NCBI GenBank assembly: GCA_933228675.1
Contig: OW121741.1
Coordinates: 37,229,952-37,293,951 of the forward strand
Length of the DNA: 64,000 nt
Direction of reading: 5' to 3'
DNA from: Stomorhina lunata
Lineage: Eukaryota; Arthropoda; Insecta; Diptera; Rhiniidae
Positions 48,353 to 61,368 of the stretch are shown one piece after another; position 1 is the stretch's first letter; each line of letters opens with the position of its first letter. The translations under genes were made by a program, and so were the position numbers. The notes below the pieces were generated by a model, which worked only from the letters and a program-made list of their open reading frames with translations, was not told the DNA's origin and did no database searches.

Positions 48353-49647
48353 CCCAGTAAAACTTTTCATTACCAAATAATGAGTTAAACAGTTAAACTA
48401 TTGAACACGAACTACTTACTCATTCGCTGTTTAAGTCATTACATTAACATGGGGATGTCATTGGAGGCAAGTACTTACCAATTGCAGAAAAGTAATGACT
48501 TGGGTAAGCAATTTGAAAGCAACAACAGCAACAACTTTTTTGTTGTTGTTTTATTTAAAAAGTATATTTTTAAACGAAATACTAAATTTTTCTTATGACC
48601 CCATGGGGGCTCGAACCCAGACCCTCCGACTGCTAGGCAGAGACTCTTCCACTGAGCTACTTCATATGTTGAAAACTTAGCAGCTTATAATTAATACAAA
48701 CAATTTTTATTTTTAGATCCAAAATCATGTGAAAATAACTTTGTTTTTCTCTGCTTTTTTTGCTTTGTTGTAATTTTTGGAAAAATATTTTTATACGATT
48801 TTTTGTAATTATTTTAAAACTTTTTTAAAATTATTTTAAAACTTAAACAATTTAAATCTTCTTTTTTGTATAAGTTTTTACATAAGATTGACTCTTACTT
48901 ACTTAAATGTTACAACCTGTTAAGGTCAAAGTCCGAGCATGTTTTAGAATTCCATGGATTTCGATCTTGTGCGAATATTCTCCAATTTTATAGGCCAAGC
49001 TTGGAAAAATGTTCCTCTACTTGGTCTTTCTATCAAAGTTTCGGACATCCTCCTCTAACACTAGGTAGTGGGAAATTTCAATTCTAATTTTATCCTCTTC
49101 ATTGCATTTTTTTCAAGAGAGGGTTACTAGCCCGTAATCCTAACCCATTTTTATCGATCTTATGGGACAACTCTCGGAACATGTTAACTCACAATATTAA
49201 TGGGTGTTAAATTAGCTCCACGGGTGATACCATGAGGAGGTGTGTGTCCACAGTTGAGATGAAGGATGATCCAGATAAGTTGGGCTTACCAAGTTAAGAC
49301 CAATTAGAATCGTGTTTGGTATTCAACATCCCCTACATAATCAAAATTGACTCATGATGGTATTTTTTCATTAACGTGAGTTAGTTTTACAATTTTTTTT
49401 TACAGAAGATAATATTTAAGTTCTTAAAATTCAAAAATCATTTAAAAAGACTCTTTTAATAAAAAAAAAAACTAAAAAAAATTGTTGCCCTTGGTGGGAT
49501 TTGAACCGGGGCCATTCAGTTTAAATTACCATCTTAATTACAAATAAGTACTTCTGTAATAACTTATTATTTATTCGGATGGTATGTTGTAGTCGTTACA
49601 AGGTAACCAGTTATCAGAGTACTTGCCATTACCAAAGTTTTGCTGGG
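48353..49647 (+). mobile_element. C2: complete C element nested in A4, TTATTT duplication
   Basis: Ends CCCAGTAAAACTTTTCATTA and (inverted) CCCAGCAAAACTTTGGTAAT. TTATTT directly precedes 48353 and directly follows 49647, a candidate 6-bp target duplication. It is nearly identical to C1 along its whole 1.3 kb. It proves that the CCCAG termini are real ends, because A4 resumes on both sides. Confidence 0.7.
48596..48667 (-). promoter_or_regulatory. tRNA-Ala-like segment with box A and box B (in C2)
   Basis: Same as in C1: minus-strand TAGCTCAGTGG and GGTTCGAGCC with tRNA spacing. The boxes are intact. Confidence 0.6.
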
Positions 49648-50141
49648 TTATTTATGGTACCTCCCAAAGGTCCCACTTCCCGGAATTGATATATTGGCCA
49701 CAAATATCAATATTTTTCCATGAAATTTAAAACAAATAATGCTTATGTAAACTAAAATCACTTTATCAAATTTCATCGAAATCGGTCCACATTTGACCAT
49801 AGCTCCCATACAAACTCTTCTGTCAAAAAGCATTAAATGAGACAAAAATCACTAAAACAAAACGCTCGTAAATCTGAAGATAATGAAAATTTAAGATTTA
49901 GTTTTTGCGTACATAATTTTTGTAATAACTGTAATCAATTTGCCAAATTTCGAGATAATCGGTCCACATTTTACCATAGCTCTCACATAAGTCCAAATGA
50001 CGGAAACAGCTTAACTATATAAGTTTTGAGAAAAGTTTGTGTGATGGCAAAATTAAGCAAATATTTGTCTTTATACAGGAAAAAGAACATCTTTGACCTA
50101 AGTGTTGAAGGGTATCGTATGGTCGGGCTTGACCAACTACA

Positions 50142-50634
50142 TACATGTTTATATTAGGATTCTGAGATGGTCATATCGTTTGTTAGTATATATTCTGGGT
50201 AATTGTGAAACTCTAATAGCGAAGTCCATCTGTTAAAAGTACGATAGAGTCTGAAAGAAAGAAGGAAGGTGGGACGACGAAATGTCACAAAAACATTAAT
50301 AAATTTTTGATTCGACCATTGCTTCCATATAACCTCCTGCCGTAAGCAACTTATATATTTTTTCCTTATTTCTTAAGGGGAACTAATGGCTAGTCATCTT
50401 GGCGTGATGCAGAGGCTTACGCGCAAGGAACTTGGGACGAAGTTTAATAATACTACATATTTACATGGGGTATTATATCTAGTAAACTTCCTTTTAAATC
50501 TCCTAAATTTTACCTTACAAATATAATTCGTATTTCGTTTATGCATAAATCTATATAATGGTTCAATACAAAATTTGCCCTAGACTAATGACTTAAGGTT
50601 TGATTAGTCAAGATTCTGGAATATAATTTAAGAA
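50142..50634. other. Unassigned spacer
   Basis: AT-rich. No gene or shared repeat seen. Confidence 0.35.
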
Positions 50635-51535
50635 TCACAGCGGCTTCGGCTAAATGTTTTGGCACTGCGGCTTCGGCTGACTGTTTTGGCACAGCGTGTT
50701 CGGCTGACTGTTTTGGCACAACGACTTCGGCTGACTGTTTTGGCACAGCGTGTTCGGCTGATTGTTTTGACACAGCGGCTTCGGCTAACTGTTTTCGCAC
50801 AGCGACTTTGGTTGACTGTTTTGTCACGGTGGCTTCGGCTGACTATTTTGACACAGAGGCTTCCGCTGACTGTTTTGGCACAGCGTGTTCGGCTGATTGT
50901 TTTGGCACAGCGGCTTCGGCTAACTGTTTTCGCACAGCGACTTTGGTTGACTGTTTTGTCACGGTGGCTTCGGCTGACTATTTTGACACAGAGGCTTCCG
51001 CTGACTGTTTTCGCACAGCGACTTTGGTTGACTGTTTTGGCATAGCGTGCTCGGCTGTCTGTTTTGGCATACTGACTTCGGTTGACTGTTTTCGCATAGC
51101 GACTTCGGTTGACTGTTTTGGCACAGCTTCTTCAGCTGACTGTTTTGGCACAACGACTTCGGCTGACTGTTTTGGCACAACGACTTCGGCTGACTGTTTT
51201 GGCACAGCGTGTTCGGCTGATTGTTTTGACACAGCGGCTTCGGCTAACTGTTTTCGCACAGCGACTTTGGTTGACTGTTTTGTCACAGTGGCTTCGGCTG
51301 ACTATTTTGACACAGAGGCTTCCGATGACTGTTTTCGCACAGCGACTTTGGTTGACTGTTTTGGCATAGCGTGTTCGGCTGTCTGTTTTGGCATACTGAC
51401 TTCGGTTGACTGTTTTGGCACAGCGGCTTTGGCCCAATGTTTTGCCACAGCGACTTTGGTTGACTATTTTGGCACATCGGCTTCGGCTGACTGTTTTGGC
51501 ACAGAGGCTTCTGCTGACTGTTTCGTACAACGGCT
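50635..51535 (+). repeat. 27-bp minisatellite, about 33 units, open in several frames
   Basis: Unit GCTTCGGCTGACTGTTTTGG plus CACAGCG, far more GC-rich than its surroundings. Because 27 is divisible by three, one frame reads a nine-residue repeat ASADCFGTA for about 260 codons to a stop near 51590, and the minus strand is also open. The long frame lacks an ATG start and no signal peptide is seen, so I treat it as a minisatellite. Variant units recur in fixed order (for example TTTGGTTGACTGTTTTGTCA at 50807, 50942 and 51268), showing higher-order duplication. Confidence 0.9.
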
Positions 51536-52519
51536 TTGGTCGCTTAGTTTAAGAATTGTAATAATAGAATGTTATTATTTCTTTAAGTAATATTGTAGAC
51601 TTATATTTAAGTACTTAGATTATGAAATAACCCGACTTTATCTATATCCAAAATTAATAAAAATAAGAATTATAATAATACCCGAAATATTTTAAGGAAA
51701 CCTAAAATTAATAAACAGAACCGAATTAATCAATAAAAAATCTTTAAGTCAACTTTAGGTTCGTGGATCCGTAAGTAAACTCTGGACGAGACTAAGCTAC
51801 CTCTGACCGATGAGAAAATTACGTTCCAAATGCTAGGGGAGTTGGTATTATTGATATCTTCGGTAGGGTCACCTATACCAGACATGATAAGAGGGAGTGC
51901 TCTTTAAAGAACTAACTATCCACTTGTTCCCTTCAACTGACCTCTGTTTCCCATATGGGGCGGTTTGTTTCTTTGTTGGAACTATATGTGCCCATGCTAC
52001 AGCCTTCCTCAATGTTGGAAGTTGAAGAAATTGTCACTCACCTCTTCGGCCAGTACTCAGCCCTTGCTCATATTAGGGCAACTCGCTTTTACACTATTTA
52101 TTTGAGGTCTCGAATATTAATATTCATAAAATAGGCTCACTTAATGTTGCATCTGGCTGACTTTAACTGAGCCTTTGTTGTTTAGGCACACACAAAATTT
52201 AAATTTCTTTTCCCCCTGCAGGTAATACAAATACTCTCTAGGACCCAAGTAACCAGGACTATATCGTGAGCCTCTTGCATAACCTAACCTAAGAAAAACA
52301 TTTGGTCGTAATAAATTTACATATTTCACTTAATTCTATCTAAGGCTTAGTTCCTTTGAGAAACATAGGACCGTAACAAAATTATTCCGCTTAATTCTAT
52401 CTAATGTTTCATATCATTCCACAAGTATTCGTTATCCGTGATCGTGATGCGTCCACCAGGCATCTTCATCGCTCTCTAAGAGCGCAAAATACCCTTAGTT
52501 CTTTTCTCTATGCGCTGTC
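51536..52519. other. Unassigned spacer
   Basis: No gene recognised. A short direct repeat (CTTAATTCTATCTAA) occurs at about 52330 and 52390. The slightly GC-richer part at 51730-52090 matches nothing I know. Confidence 0.35.
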
Positions 52520-53045
52520 ACATTAGAGCGCCAGTAGTGTATATGGCGAAATTTTCTTGAAGGTATACGTTTCGGGCCAACCCCCAGATTTTTTCGAAAT
52601 GCTAAAAAAAATGATCGGGGTTGGCCTCATACAAATTCCAACTTTTGTGAACTTTAAGGGCATAGTGTAGGCCTGGGTTAAATAGAACTCTGGAAAAATT
52701 GTCCTCATTCGGTCGGCATTTCACCATAATCATCATTTAGGTTTACAACTCGTGTTGGGTTTTAGCTTTTTACAAAACTCTATTTTATTTCTCCCTGCTT
52801 TGGCTTTAGGTGCCTTTTTTCCCGAGTGATCTTTAAGGGCGTAGTGTAAGCATAGGTTAAAAAGAATTCTGGGCAAATTATCCCCATTCGGTCTGCATTT
52901 CACCATAATCATCATTTAGGTTTACAACCCGTGGTGAGTTTTAGTTTTTGCTTTACAGTTTATTCCTCCCTGTTTTGGCTTAGGGTGACGGATTTTTTTC
53001 ATGAAATCTTTAAGGGCAGAACTAGGTTAAACAGAACTATATGGT
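52520..53045. repeat. Tandem repeat of ~185 bp, 2+ units
   Basis: TTTCACCATAATCATCATTT, GGTTTACAAC and TTTAAGGGC(A/G)TAGTGTA recur at about 52640-52740, 52830-52925 and (partial) 53008-53045. Confidence 0.7.
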
Positions 53046-53106
53046 TATGTCGAACGCTTGTTTAAAGTCAACGAATAGCATATGAACATCATTATTAAAT
53101 TCATAA
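53046..53106 (-). pseudogene. RTE LINE reverse transcriptase motif A fragment
   Basis: Minus-strand DVHMLFVDFKQAFD is the RT palm motif A (catalytic Asp in VDF) typical of RTE-type LINEs. Only about 18 codons remain. Confidence 0.6.
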
Positions 53107-53118
53107 CTTTTTTTATAA

Positions 53119-53640
53119 CCTTCACCGCCATAGGTGGAAAGGGTATATTGGGTTTGTGCTGATGTTTCTAACGCATAGAAATATTGGTCTAAGACCCACC
53201 CTTTAATATACCAATCGACTTAGAATCACCCCCTGAGTTGTTTTAATGATGTCCGTCTGGCTGGCTGGCTGACCGGTTATCCATGTAAGCTTGTTATCAT
53301 TCTACAGGTCGTAACTTTAAAGATAATTTGATGAAATTTGGCACAATCTCATACTTTTACTATTACGGGTACCTCCCATAGGGATGCCTTCCCGGAATAG
53401 AGTTTTTGGTCCTTTACAGCCACAAATTTAGTTGTATTTTAATAATATTCTGCAAAAATATTGCTTATCATAACCTTAATCAGTGTTCCTAATTTTGTAG
53501 AAATCGGCCCATATTTGACCATACCTCCCATACAAGACACATTCTCAACAGACGTTTATATACACATAAAAGCATGAAAACGTTAATAACTCTAAAGATA
53601 AATGCATTTGATTACTTAAACTTTACACAGATAAATATTT
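53119..53640 (-). mobile_element. A6: diverged A-family copy, 5' truncated
   Basis: Starts with ACCTTCACCGCCATAGGTGG and the inverse terminal hairpin, then GTCCGTCTGGCTGGCTGGCT. It runs to about 53640, where D4 begins. Confidence 0.6.
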
Positions 53641-54288
53641 TAGTACCTGGTTGACCGAGCCTTGCTCGGAGCTTTATGATAAGCATTTTGAGACAAATTT
53701 GAAAGTTTTTATATATTTTATTTTATAAAGTTAATTTTGAATTATTTTATTTATTTTGTCCGACCAAGACATAGTTTGCATCAAGGCATATATATTGAAG
53801 GTAATTTCACTTGCTTTCATTAAATTTTAATAAGGGTTTTTGAAGTTTGTATTTCTACGTCACATCAAATATAACGTTACCACATTATACAAAAGTATTT
53901 TCTTTTTTTTCTTTTTTTTTTGAATTTTTTTTTATAAAATGTGTAATGTGTACAACATAAATTATACATAAACAAAAGCTATTGAAAGAAAAATACTACA
54001 GAGACCAGTATACAGAGTAAAATTGCATACAAAACACATTTTATTAAAAAAATAGAATTATTACGTTTTGGTGCGAACGTCTACAAATAGTAACATACGT
54101 AGGTCTATGATATCGTTGTCTGGATTTCTTTAGATCTAACAGCAAATTATTATTGCAACTGACAAAATTGTTACATTTACCTTGAGAATATTTTCATTTA
54201 AAATTTTGTATTAAACATTTTAAAGTATTTTATTGTCGCCAATTTTTGACGTGAATGATTTCGGGATTTTAATACTTATAATAAAAAA

Positions 54289-54326
54289 GCCCTATGATCC
54301 ACTGAAAGTCAAGGATAACAGAAGAA
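54289..54326 (+). mobile_element. Tail-only RTE LINE insertion inside the captured-gene transposon
   Basis: GCCCTATGATCCACTG, then AAAGTCAAGGATAACAGAAG matches the RTE 3' end. TAATAAAAAA stands on both sides, a likely 10-bp target duplication, though in A-rich context. Confidence 0.5.
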
Positions 54327-54500
54327 TAATAAAAAATCAAATTACAGATTATTTTAATGAACTAAATCTTATGAGTTATATTATAAATAAATAAACACAA
54401 TATATAATGTAGATTATAAGAAGATAAATTAAGCGATATTTAATTTGACTTGACAAAGTCTGGAATTTTTTAAAAATAACAAAGTCAACCATAATTAGTG

Positions 54501-55409
54501 TTAAGTTATATATTCTTCTTTAGCCAATTCCGCACATTCTCATATAACCGGTGGTCTTGGCTTTACCTGCTTGTCCCACAGCATCAATGGCCATACCAAC
54601 GCACCGGCACTTGCAATTGATTAAGACCTTTATGGAAAGTAATTAACATACGGGCCTGCATGGCGGGCACCAACCAGTACAGCAGATAATGAGAGCTACT
54701 CAAAATGATCATCAATTGACGATCATTATGATAGGGGCTTATGGTTAATGTACCGTTGCCCAAATTTGTTAAAATCTGAATGATATTGTACCAATTGACG
54801 CAACATAGCAACGAGCATTATTGGTGCCAGCACCAACGAGACCCATTGTGAAGATGGCATTGAGAGCTACCTCAACATCACTGTCGGGAAAAAATTTACT
54901 CAAGATATCCAAAATATTAAGTTTAGGATTATAAGCTGAAATCAAGCCCAAAGCTAATGGTACAGAGCATCTTATGCAGGGCTCACAATAACGCAATAGA
55001 TTGCCAAACGAACGATATGCCATCTCAGCACCAATATATCTCCCATGGCAACTAGAGCCATAGCTTGAGTAGCTGGTAGATCTTTTTCATCTCTTTTTCG
55101 TTTTTGCCTTCTAATAAGTTGTTAAAATTAATCTTAATTAAGTTTATATATATTTATTTACACTTTACTTTCTCCTTGTTATCGTAACTGCTTCTGCGAC
55201 CTTTTGACAGCTCAAATACAGGAGACCCGATCCAAGGACAGGAAACGGGTAAAAGTGTCCTTTAAGTCTGTTTTAGTTTGGAACGTAATTTGCAGAAAAA
55301 ATTTGGTAATTTCTACAATAAAAGAACCTACACCAAAAAGAGCCAGTGACAATGGAGTTATACCCATAATTTCTGCTTCAATATTTATAAAATTATATTT
55401 GGACTTCAA
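54501..55409 (-). pseudogene. Rpn1: Rpn1/PSMD2 (26S proteasome regulatory subunit) fragment, broken
   Basis: Rpn1 is the large non-ATPase subunit at the base of the 26S proteasome 19S particle, binding ubiquitin receptors and shuttle factors. The minus strand at 55409-55181 encodes MGITPLSLALFGVGS, TDLKDTFTRFL and, after a stop and shift, CQKVAEAVTI. 55100-54501 encodes [111 protein letters not shown] and ECAELAKEEYIT. These match, in order, the PC-repeat region and C-terminal part of Rpn1. At least three internal deletions (about 50 residues between the two blocks, ~25 after MLRQL, and a block before ECAEL), frameshifts and stops make it non-functional. It lies inside a TIR transposon. I cannot tell whether introns were lost. 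Confidence 0.85.
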
Positions 55410-57232
55410 TAATTATAAAATTATATTTCAATATTTATTTCTATTTTCAAAATTTATGAATGAAAATTATGAACGAATTTATAAAACTTCAAATGGTCCC
55501 TGCGACTACAATGTCAGCTATGTGTTTTTTTCCTTAATACCTAGAACATCAATATAGCTAATCAAAATTGTATTTAATGTGTACAGTTATTATATATTAT
55601 CCTGCCTAATTTCTATAGCAACTGGTAAAATAAAGCTAAACTGTTAGATATGAAGATATACATGCCATAAAATGTATTTTCATTTTTATACATAACACAT
55701 ATTGTCGGCGCACCGTCAGGAAAAGAGGGAAAACTTAATATAATATGGTAGCTTTATTTCTATAGAAATGTCAGAACCCTTAAAATTGTCAGAAAGTGAA
55801 ATTAAATTTAGTAACCTGAAGTGAAATTACCTTCATTATAATCTACCTTGGTTTGCATAGTTTACAGTTTAACTCATTTTAATAATTTTGGAAATTGATC
55901 ATACCAACAGAAACCTCCGTCGACTCATGCGCAACAACTTTGCTAAAGATTATAGTCTGATCAAATGCACAGTTTATGATTTATTTCATTTTAAGTAGTT
56001 TTTAGTGGAGCCACCTGAAGTTGTTCATACCAACTAAGAAACCTTCATCTGCCTATGCGTAACAACTTTTCTAATGATTATAATATGATCAAATGCACAG
56101 TTTACGATTTAATTCATTTTGAGTAATTTTCAGTGGCGCCAACTGTTGGACTTTTGTCATTCCCATTAGTAAACCTTCGTAGGCTTATCCGCAACAACTT
56201 TGCTAAAGATTATAGCATGACTGAATGTACAGCTTACGATTAAATTGACTTTGAGTAAATTTCAGTGGCGCCACCTGTCGAAATTTCTTCATACCAATTA
56301 AGAAACCTTCGTCGGCTCATGTACAACAACTTTGCTAAAGATTATAGCATGATTAAATGTACAGCTTACGATAAAATTGACTTTGAGTAATTTTCCGTAG
56401 CGCCATCTGTGGGAAATTATTCACGCCAACTAAAAAAACCTTTGCCGGCTCATGCGCTACAACTTTGCTAAAGATCATTGCATAATCAAATATACAATTT
56501 ACGATTTAATTAATTTTTAGTAATTTTCAGTGGCGCCACCTAACGGAAATTAGTCTTACCAACTTCGCCGGCTTATCCGCAACATCTTCGCTAAAGAGCA
56601 TAATATGATCAAACTCACAGTTTACTATTCTATAAAGATCATACATACAAACATTCATTTGTTTAAAGGTTATAACATTACTTATTTTTCCCCTTTTTAT
56701 CCACTACTTTCAAAAAGTTCCATATGCTTATTTGGTACTTCTTTAGTACCAATTGAATTTGGTACATTTTATTAAAACGCAGTTAACATAATTCCTATTC
56801 ATATTACTTTGGAGATGTTAAGTTATCATTTTATCCCCTTTTTACCCATTTTGGCTCCAAAATCAAAAAAGTACCAAATACGAAAAAACTATTTTCACCC
56901 CTTATTACCCCCTATCGGACATAGTTTCAAAAAAGTACCAAACACCTGTCCGCTTATTTTCATAGCTGTTTAAAACGTAATTTTAATTTTGTTTCTATAC
57001 CTATTACTTTAGGAGATATAGTGTTTTTGATTTTTTTCCCTTTTTACCCGTTTTTACCCTCTTAGAGGCAAAAGTTCCAAAAGTCCCTTCTTCTTCGACC
57101 TATACATCAAAAAGGATACCCACTGTCCAAATTTTATTAAAATCGTTAGAGCCGTTTTCGAGATAGCCATTCTATATATATATATATATATATAAATACA
57201 TACAATTATTGCTCGTTTAAGAATATAAGATA

Positions 57233-57468
57233 AATATGAACCAATAACCAAAATTTGGTAATAATCGATCCACAATTGACACTAGCTCCTATATCAGGCC
57301 CTTAGCCGGAAATGATATAAATCTCGAAATTTTGAAAAAATAACACATAGTATATGTCTCTAAGACTTAAGGAAAACTTGTTTAATTGTTGTTCCATATT
57401 TGACCTTAGTAGTGAAGGGTATGATATAGTCGGGCTTGACCGACTATAGCTTTTCTTACTTGTTTAGA
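57233..57468 (-). mobile_element. A5: A-family 5'-end fragment
   Basis: The inverse orientation ends with the GTCGGGCTTGACCGAC stem-loop, then TTTTCTTACTTGTTT, the inverse of the A start AAACAAGTAAGA. Only the first ~230 bp are present, abutting D4. Confidence 0.6.
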
Positions 57469-57515
57469 TTTTGCTTTGCAACAAATAACTGTGTCACTAT
57501 GATGTTTCCGTATTA

Positions 57516-57786
57516 CCAAAGACTCTATAATATAAAAATATTGTACTTCATATATTTTTGTTTTGTGAAATTTGTAATATGAAATTTGACATAAAAGCAA
57601 AAAGAAACATACATTTTATGAGTTGGCGTGTGTGCCTTAGCTTTCTCTCATTGTATAATAGTCTCCATTAATTGTTTTCGAGCTAAAGTAAAAGCGGCGG
57701 ACACTCTTTTTATGGGATTTTTGAAAACGACCATACGACAAACTAATGTTTGGAAGTGCAACATCTTTATATTATATAGTCTTTGG
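57516..57786. mobile_element. H3: 271-bp MITE with ~34-bp imperfect TIRs
   Basis: CCAAAGACTCTATAATATAA at the left is inverted at the right (TTATATTATATAGTCTTTGG). The central part matches H1 and H2. No clear target duplication (TTA versus TTT). Confidence 0.6.
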
Positions 57787-58432
57787 TTTTGCCTTTTTAA
57801 TAACAAATTTGTACTTACCCCAACAAATTTGGAGGGAATCTATGTTGTAGGCATTACGAGGTAATATAAAAACTATATAGTCCTATAACCAACATTTAGC
57901 TGAGGAGTTGGCATCATTACAACCCATTGTGTCTTACACCTTATTCATTACCTACGTAACAACTTTTTTATTATCGCTGACATTGCCACACAATAGGAAG
58001 TCAACAACATTGTAGGTTTTTCTATTTAGTTAATTTTGTCGCAATTGCGCAAGATTTTTAATTATTAAACATTTAGACAGAGGCGGTATTGTCATCAGAA
58101 AATAACGACGACAACGACGACGACGACACCGACATCATAACACGTTCATAATCATCATCAAAACATACATCGTAATCATCATTAGGAGCGTTCATGCTAT
58201 TCAAAGGGATATTAACTCGGCTGTGCAAATTTACTCAGGAATTATTAATACAACAGACAGACACACACATACACACACATAGATACCCCAAAAGTATACT
58301 CGATCTTTTTCTCTAGAAATGAATGGGTACTTTTATATAATTTTTTTGTTTTAGTTATTTGTGACAACAACTGGAAAGAATTATATGGGCATATCCTGCG
58401 TGACGGAAGATACATTTGTACGGATTTTTTTA
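57787..58432. other. Unassigned spacer with ACG and CA microsatellites
   Basis: (ACG)n/(CGA)n at about 58103-58128, (ATC)n near 58150 and (CA)n at 58258-58280. No gene seen. Confidence 0.4.
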
Positions 58433-60115
<1,683 letters not shown>

Positions 60116-60352
60116 TTTATACACGATGTGCTATCGAATGGCGTTTGTTAATTTACATATTTCATTTGGAGGAAAAAGATAAACGCATTTAAAGTTCTGT
60201 GACGGACGCTACAAAAAATGGAAGTGACTTTTTTTCAACACGTGTTTCCCTAAATTTTATCAAATAGGTCATAGTAATAAAAAAATTGTAAATACATTGA
60301 AGATAGGTGAAAATCGGGGGATTCTAAAACAGCTTTTAAAAAATATTTTTAC

Positions 60353-61233
60353 GCTTCCAGTTTCACCAAAAATCCATAAATGTACTGTGGCGGCGGACGC
60401 TACATGACGGACTATACAGTTTTTACTTGAATGTTTTTTATTAGGAAAAACTTCATATTTCATATTTTTTTTTTAAGGATTCGTTGATTAGTGAAAATAA
60501 TGGTTTTATTTATACCCGAATTTCATCTCTAAGCTTCCAGTTTCACCAAAAATCTATAAATGTACTGTGGCGGACGCTATGTGACGGACTTAACAGTTTT
60601 TACTAGAATGTTTTTTATTAGGAAAAACTTGATATTTCATATTTTTTTTAAGGATTCGTTGATTAGTGAAAATAATGGTTTTATTTATACCCGAATTTCA
60701 TCTCTAAGCTTCCAGTTTCACCAAAAATCCATAAATGTACTGTGGCGGCGGACGCTACATGACGGACTATACAGTTTTTACTTGAATGTTTTTTATTAGG
60801 AAAAACTTGATATTTCATATTTTTTTTAAGGATTCGTTGATTAGTGAAAATAATGGTTTTATTTATACCCGAATTTCATCTCTAAGCTTCCAGTTTCACC
60901 AAAAATCTATAAATGTACTGTGGCGGACGCTATGTGACGGACTTAACAGTTTTTACTAGAATGTTTTTTATTAGGAAAAACTTCATATTTCATATTTTTT
61001 TTTAAGGATTCGTTGATTAGTGAAAATAATGGTTTTATTTATACCCGAATTTCATCTCTAAGCTTCCAGTTTCACCAAAAATCTATAAATGTACTGTGGC
61101 GGACGCTATGTGACGGACTTAACAGTTTTTACTAGAATGTTTTTTATTAGGAAAAACTTGATATTTCATATTTTTTTTAAGGATTCGTTGATTAGTGAAA
61201 ATAATGGTTTTATTTATACCCGAATTTCATCTC
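60353..61233. repeat. Satellite of five 175-180-bp units
   Basis: Units start at AGCTTCCAGTTTCACC at about 60353, 60532, 60707, 60885 and 61061. Two types occur. Units 1 and 3 have TGGCGGCGGACGCTACATGA, and units 2, 4 and 5 have TGGCGGACGCTATGTGACGG. Each unit holds two versions of the motif GTGACGGACGCTAC, which also occurs alone at 60199-60212 and 63914-63927. Open frames (about 60-79 residues) repeat with the units and are not conserved genes. Confidence 0.9.
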
Positions 61234-61368
61234 CTTCCTTTTCATGTTCGCGGTTAAAATGCGATTTTTGAGCACAATTTAATATTTTACAAAACGGCTA
61301 AATACATATATTTGTTGAAAGTTTTACACTTTTTACAACTTATTTTTCGTCCCAAGAATCCCAGTAAA

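Larger units (their letters stand above)
48145..50141 (-). mobile_element. A4: A-family repeat split by C2
   Basis: The inverse A sequence runs 48145-48352 and resumes at 49648-50141, ending with GTATGGTCGGGCTTGACCAA. The tetramer run CCGCCCGTCCGTCTGGCTGG is at about 48218-48240. C2 occupies the gap. Confidence 0.7.
53782..55850. mobile_element. 2.07-kb TIR transposon with 8-bp target duplication carrying an Rpn1 fragment
   Basis: GTTTGCAT flanks both sides (53774-53781 and 55851-55858). The ends start CAAGG and share GAAGGTAATTTCACTT after a 10-11-bp variable stretch, so the inverted termini span about 31 bp. An 8-bp duplication suits hAT, P or Merlin elements. No transposase is seen, so the superfamily is open. 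The interior carries a broken piece of the proteasome gene Rpn1 on the minus strand, making this a gene-capturing (Pack-type) element. Confidence 0.75.
53642..57232 (+). mobile_element. D4: D-family repeat split by a captured-gene transposon
   Basis: 53642-53781 is the D 5' end (AGTACCTGGTTGACCGAGCC). The rest resumes at 55851 and ends AAGAATATAAGATA at 57232, with (TA)n at 57173-57194. GTTTGCAT is duplicated on both sides of the insert. Confidence 0.7.

Noticed and set aside
50808..51590. 260-codon Cys-rich repeat protein gene
   Set aside because: No ATG start, both strands open, and explained by a 27-bp tandem period. Kept only as a low-level finding.
55204..55557. 117-codon plus-strand frame
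   Set aside because: It is the antisense shadow of the Rpn1 fragment and has no family resemblance.
60560..61271. Repeated 60-79-residue frames starting MYCGGRY
   Set aside because: Recur only because the ~178-bp satellite unit recurs. Open length differs between units with indels.
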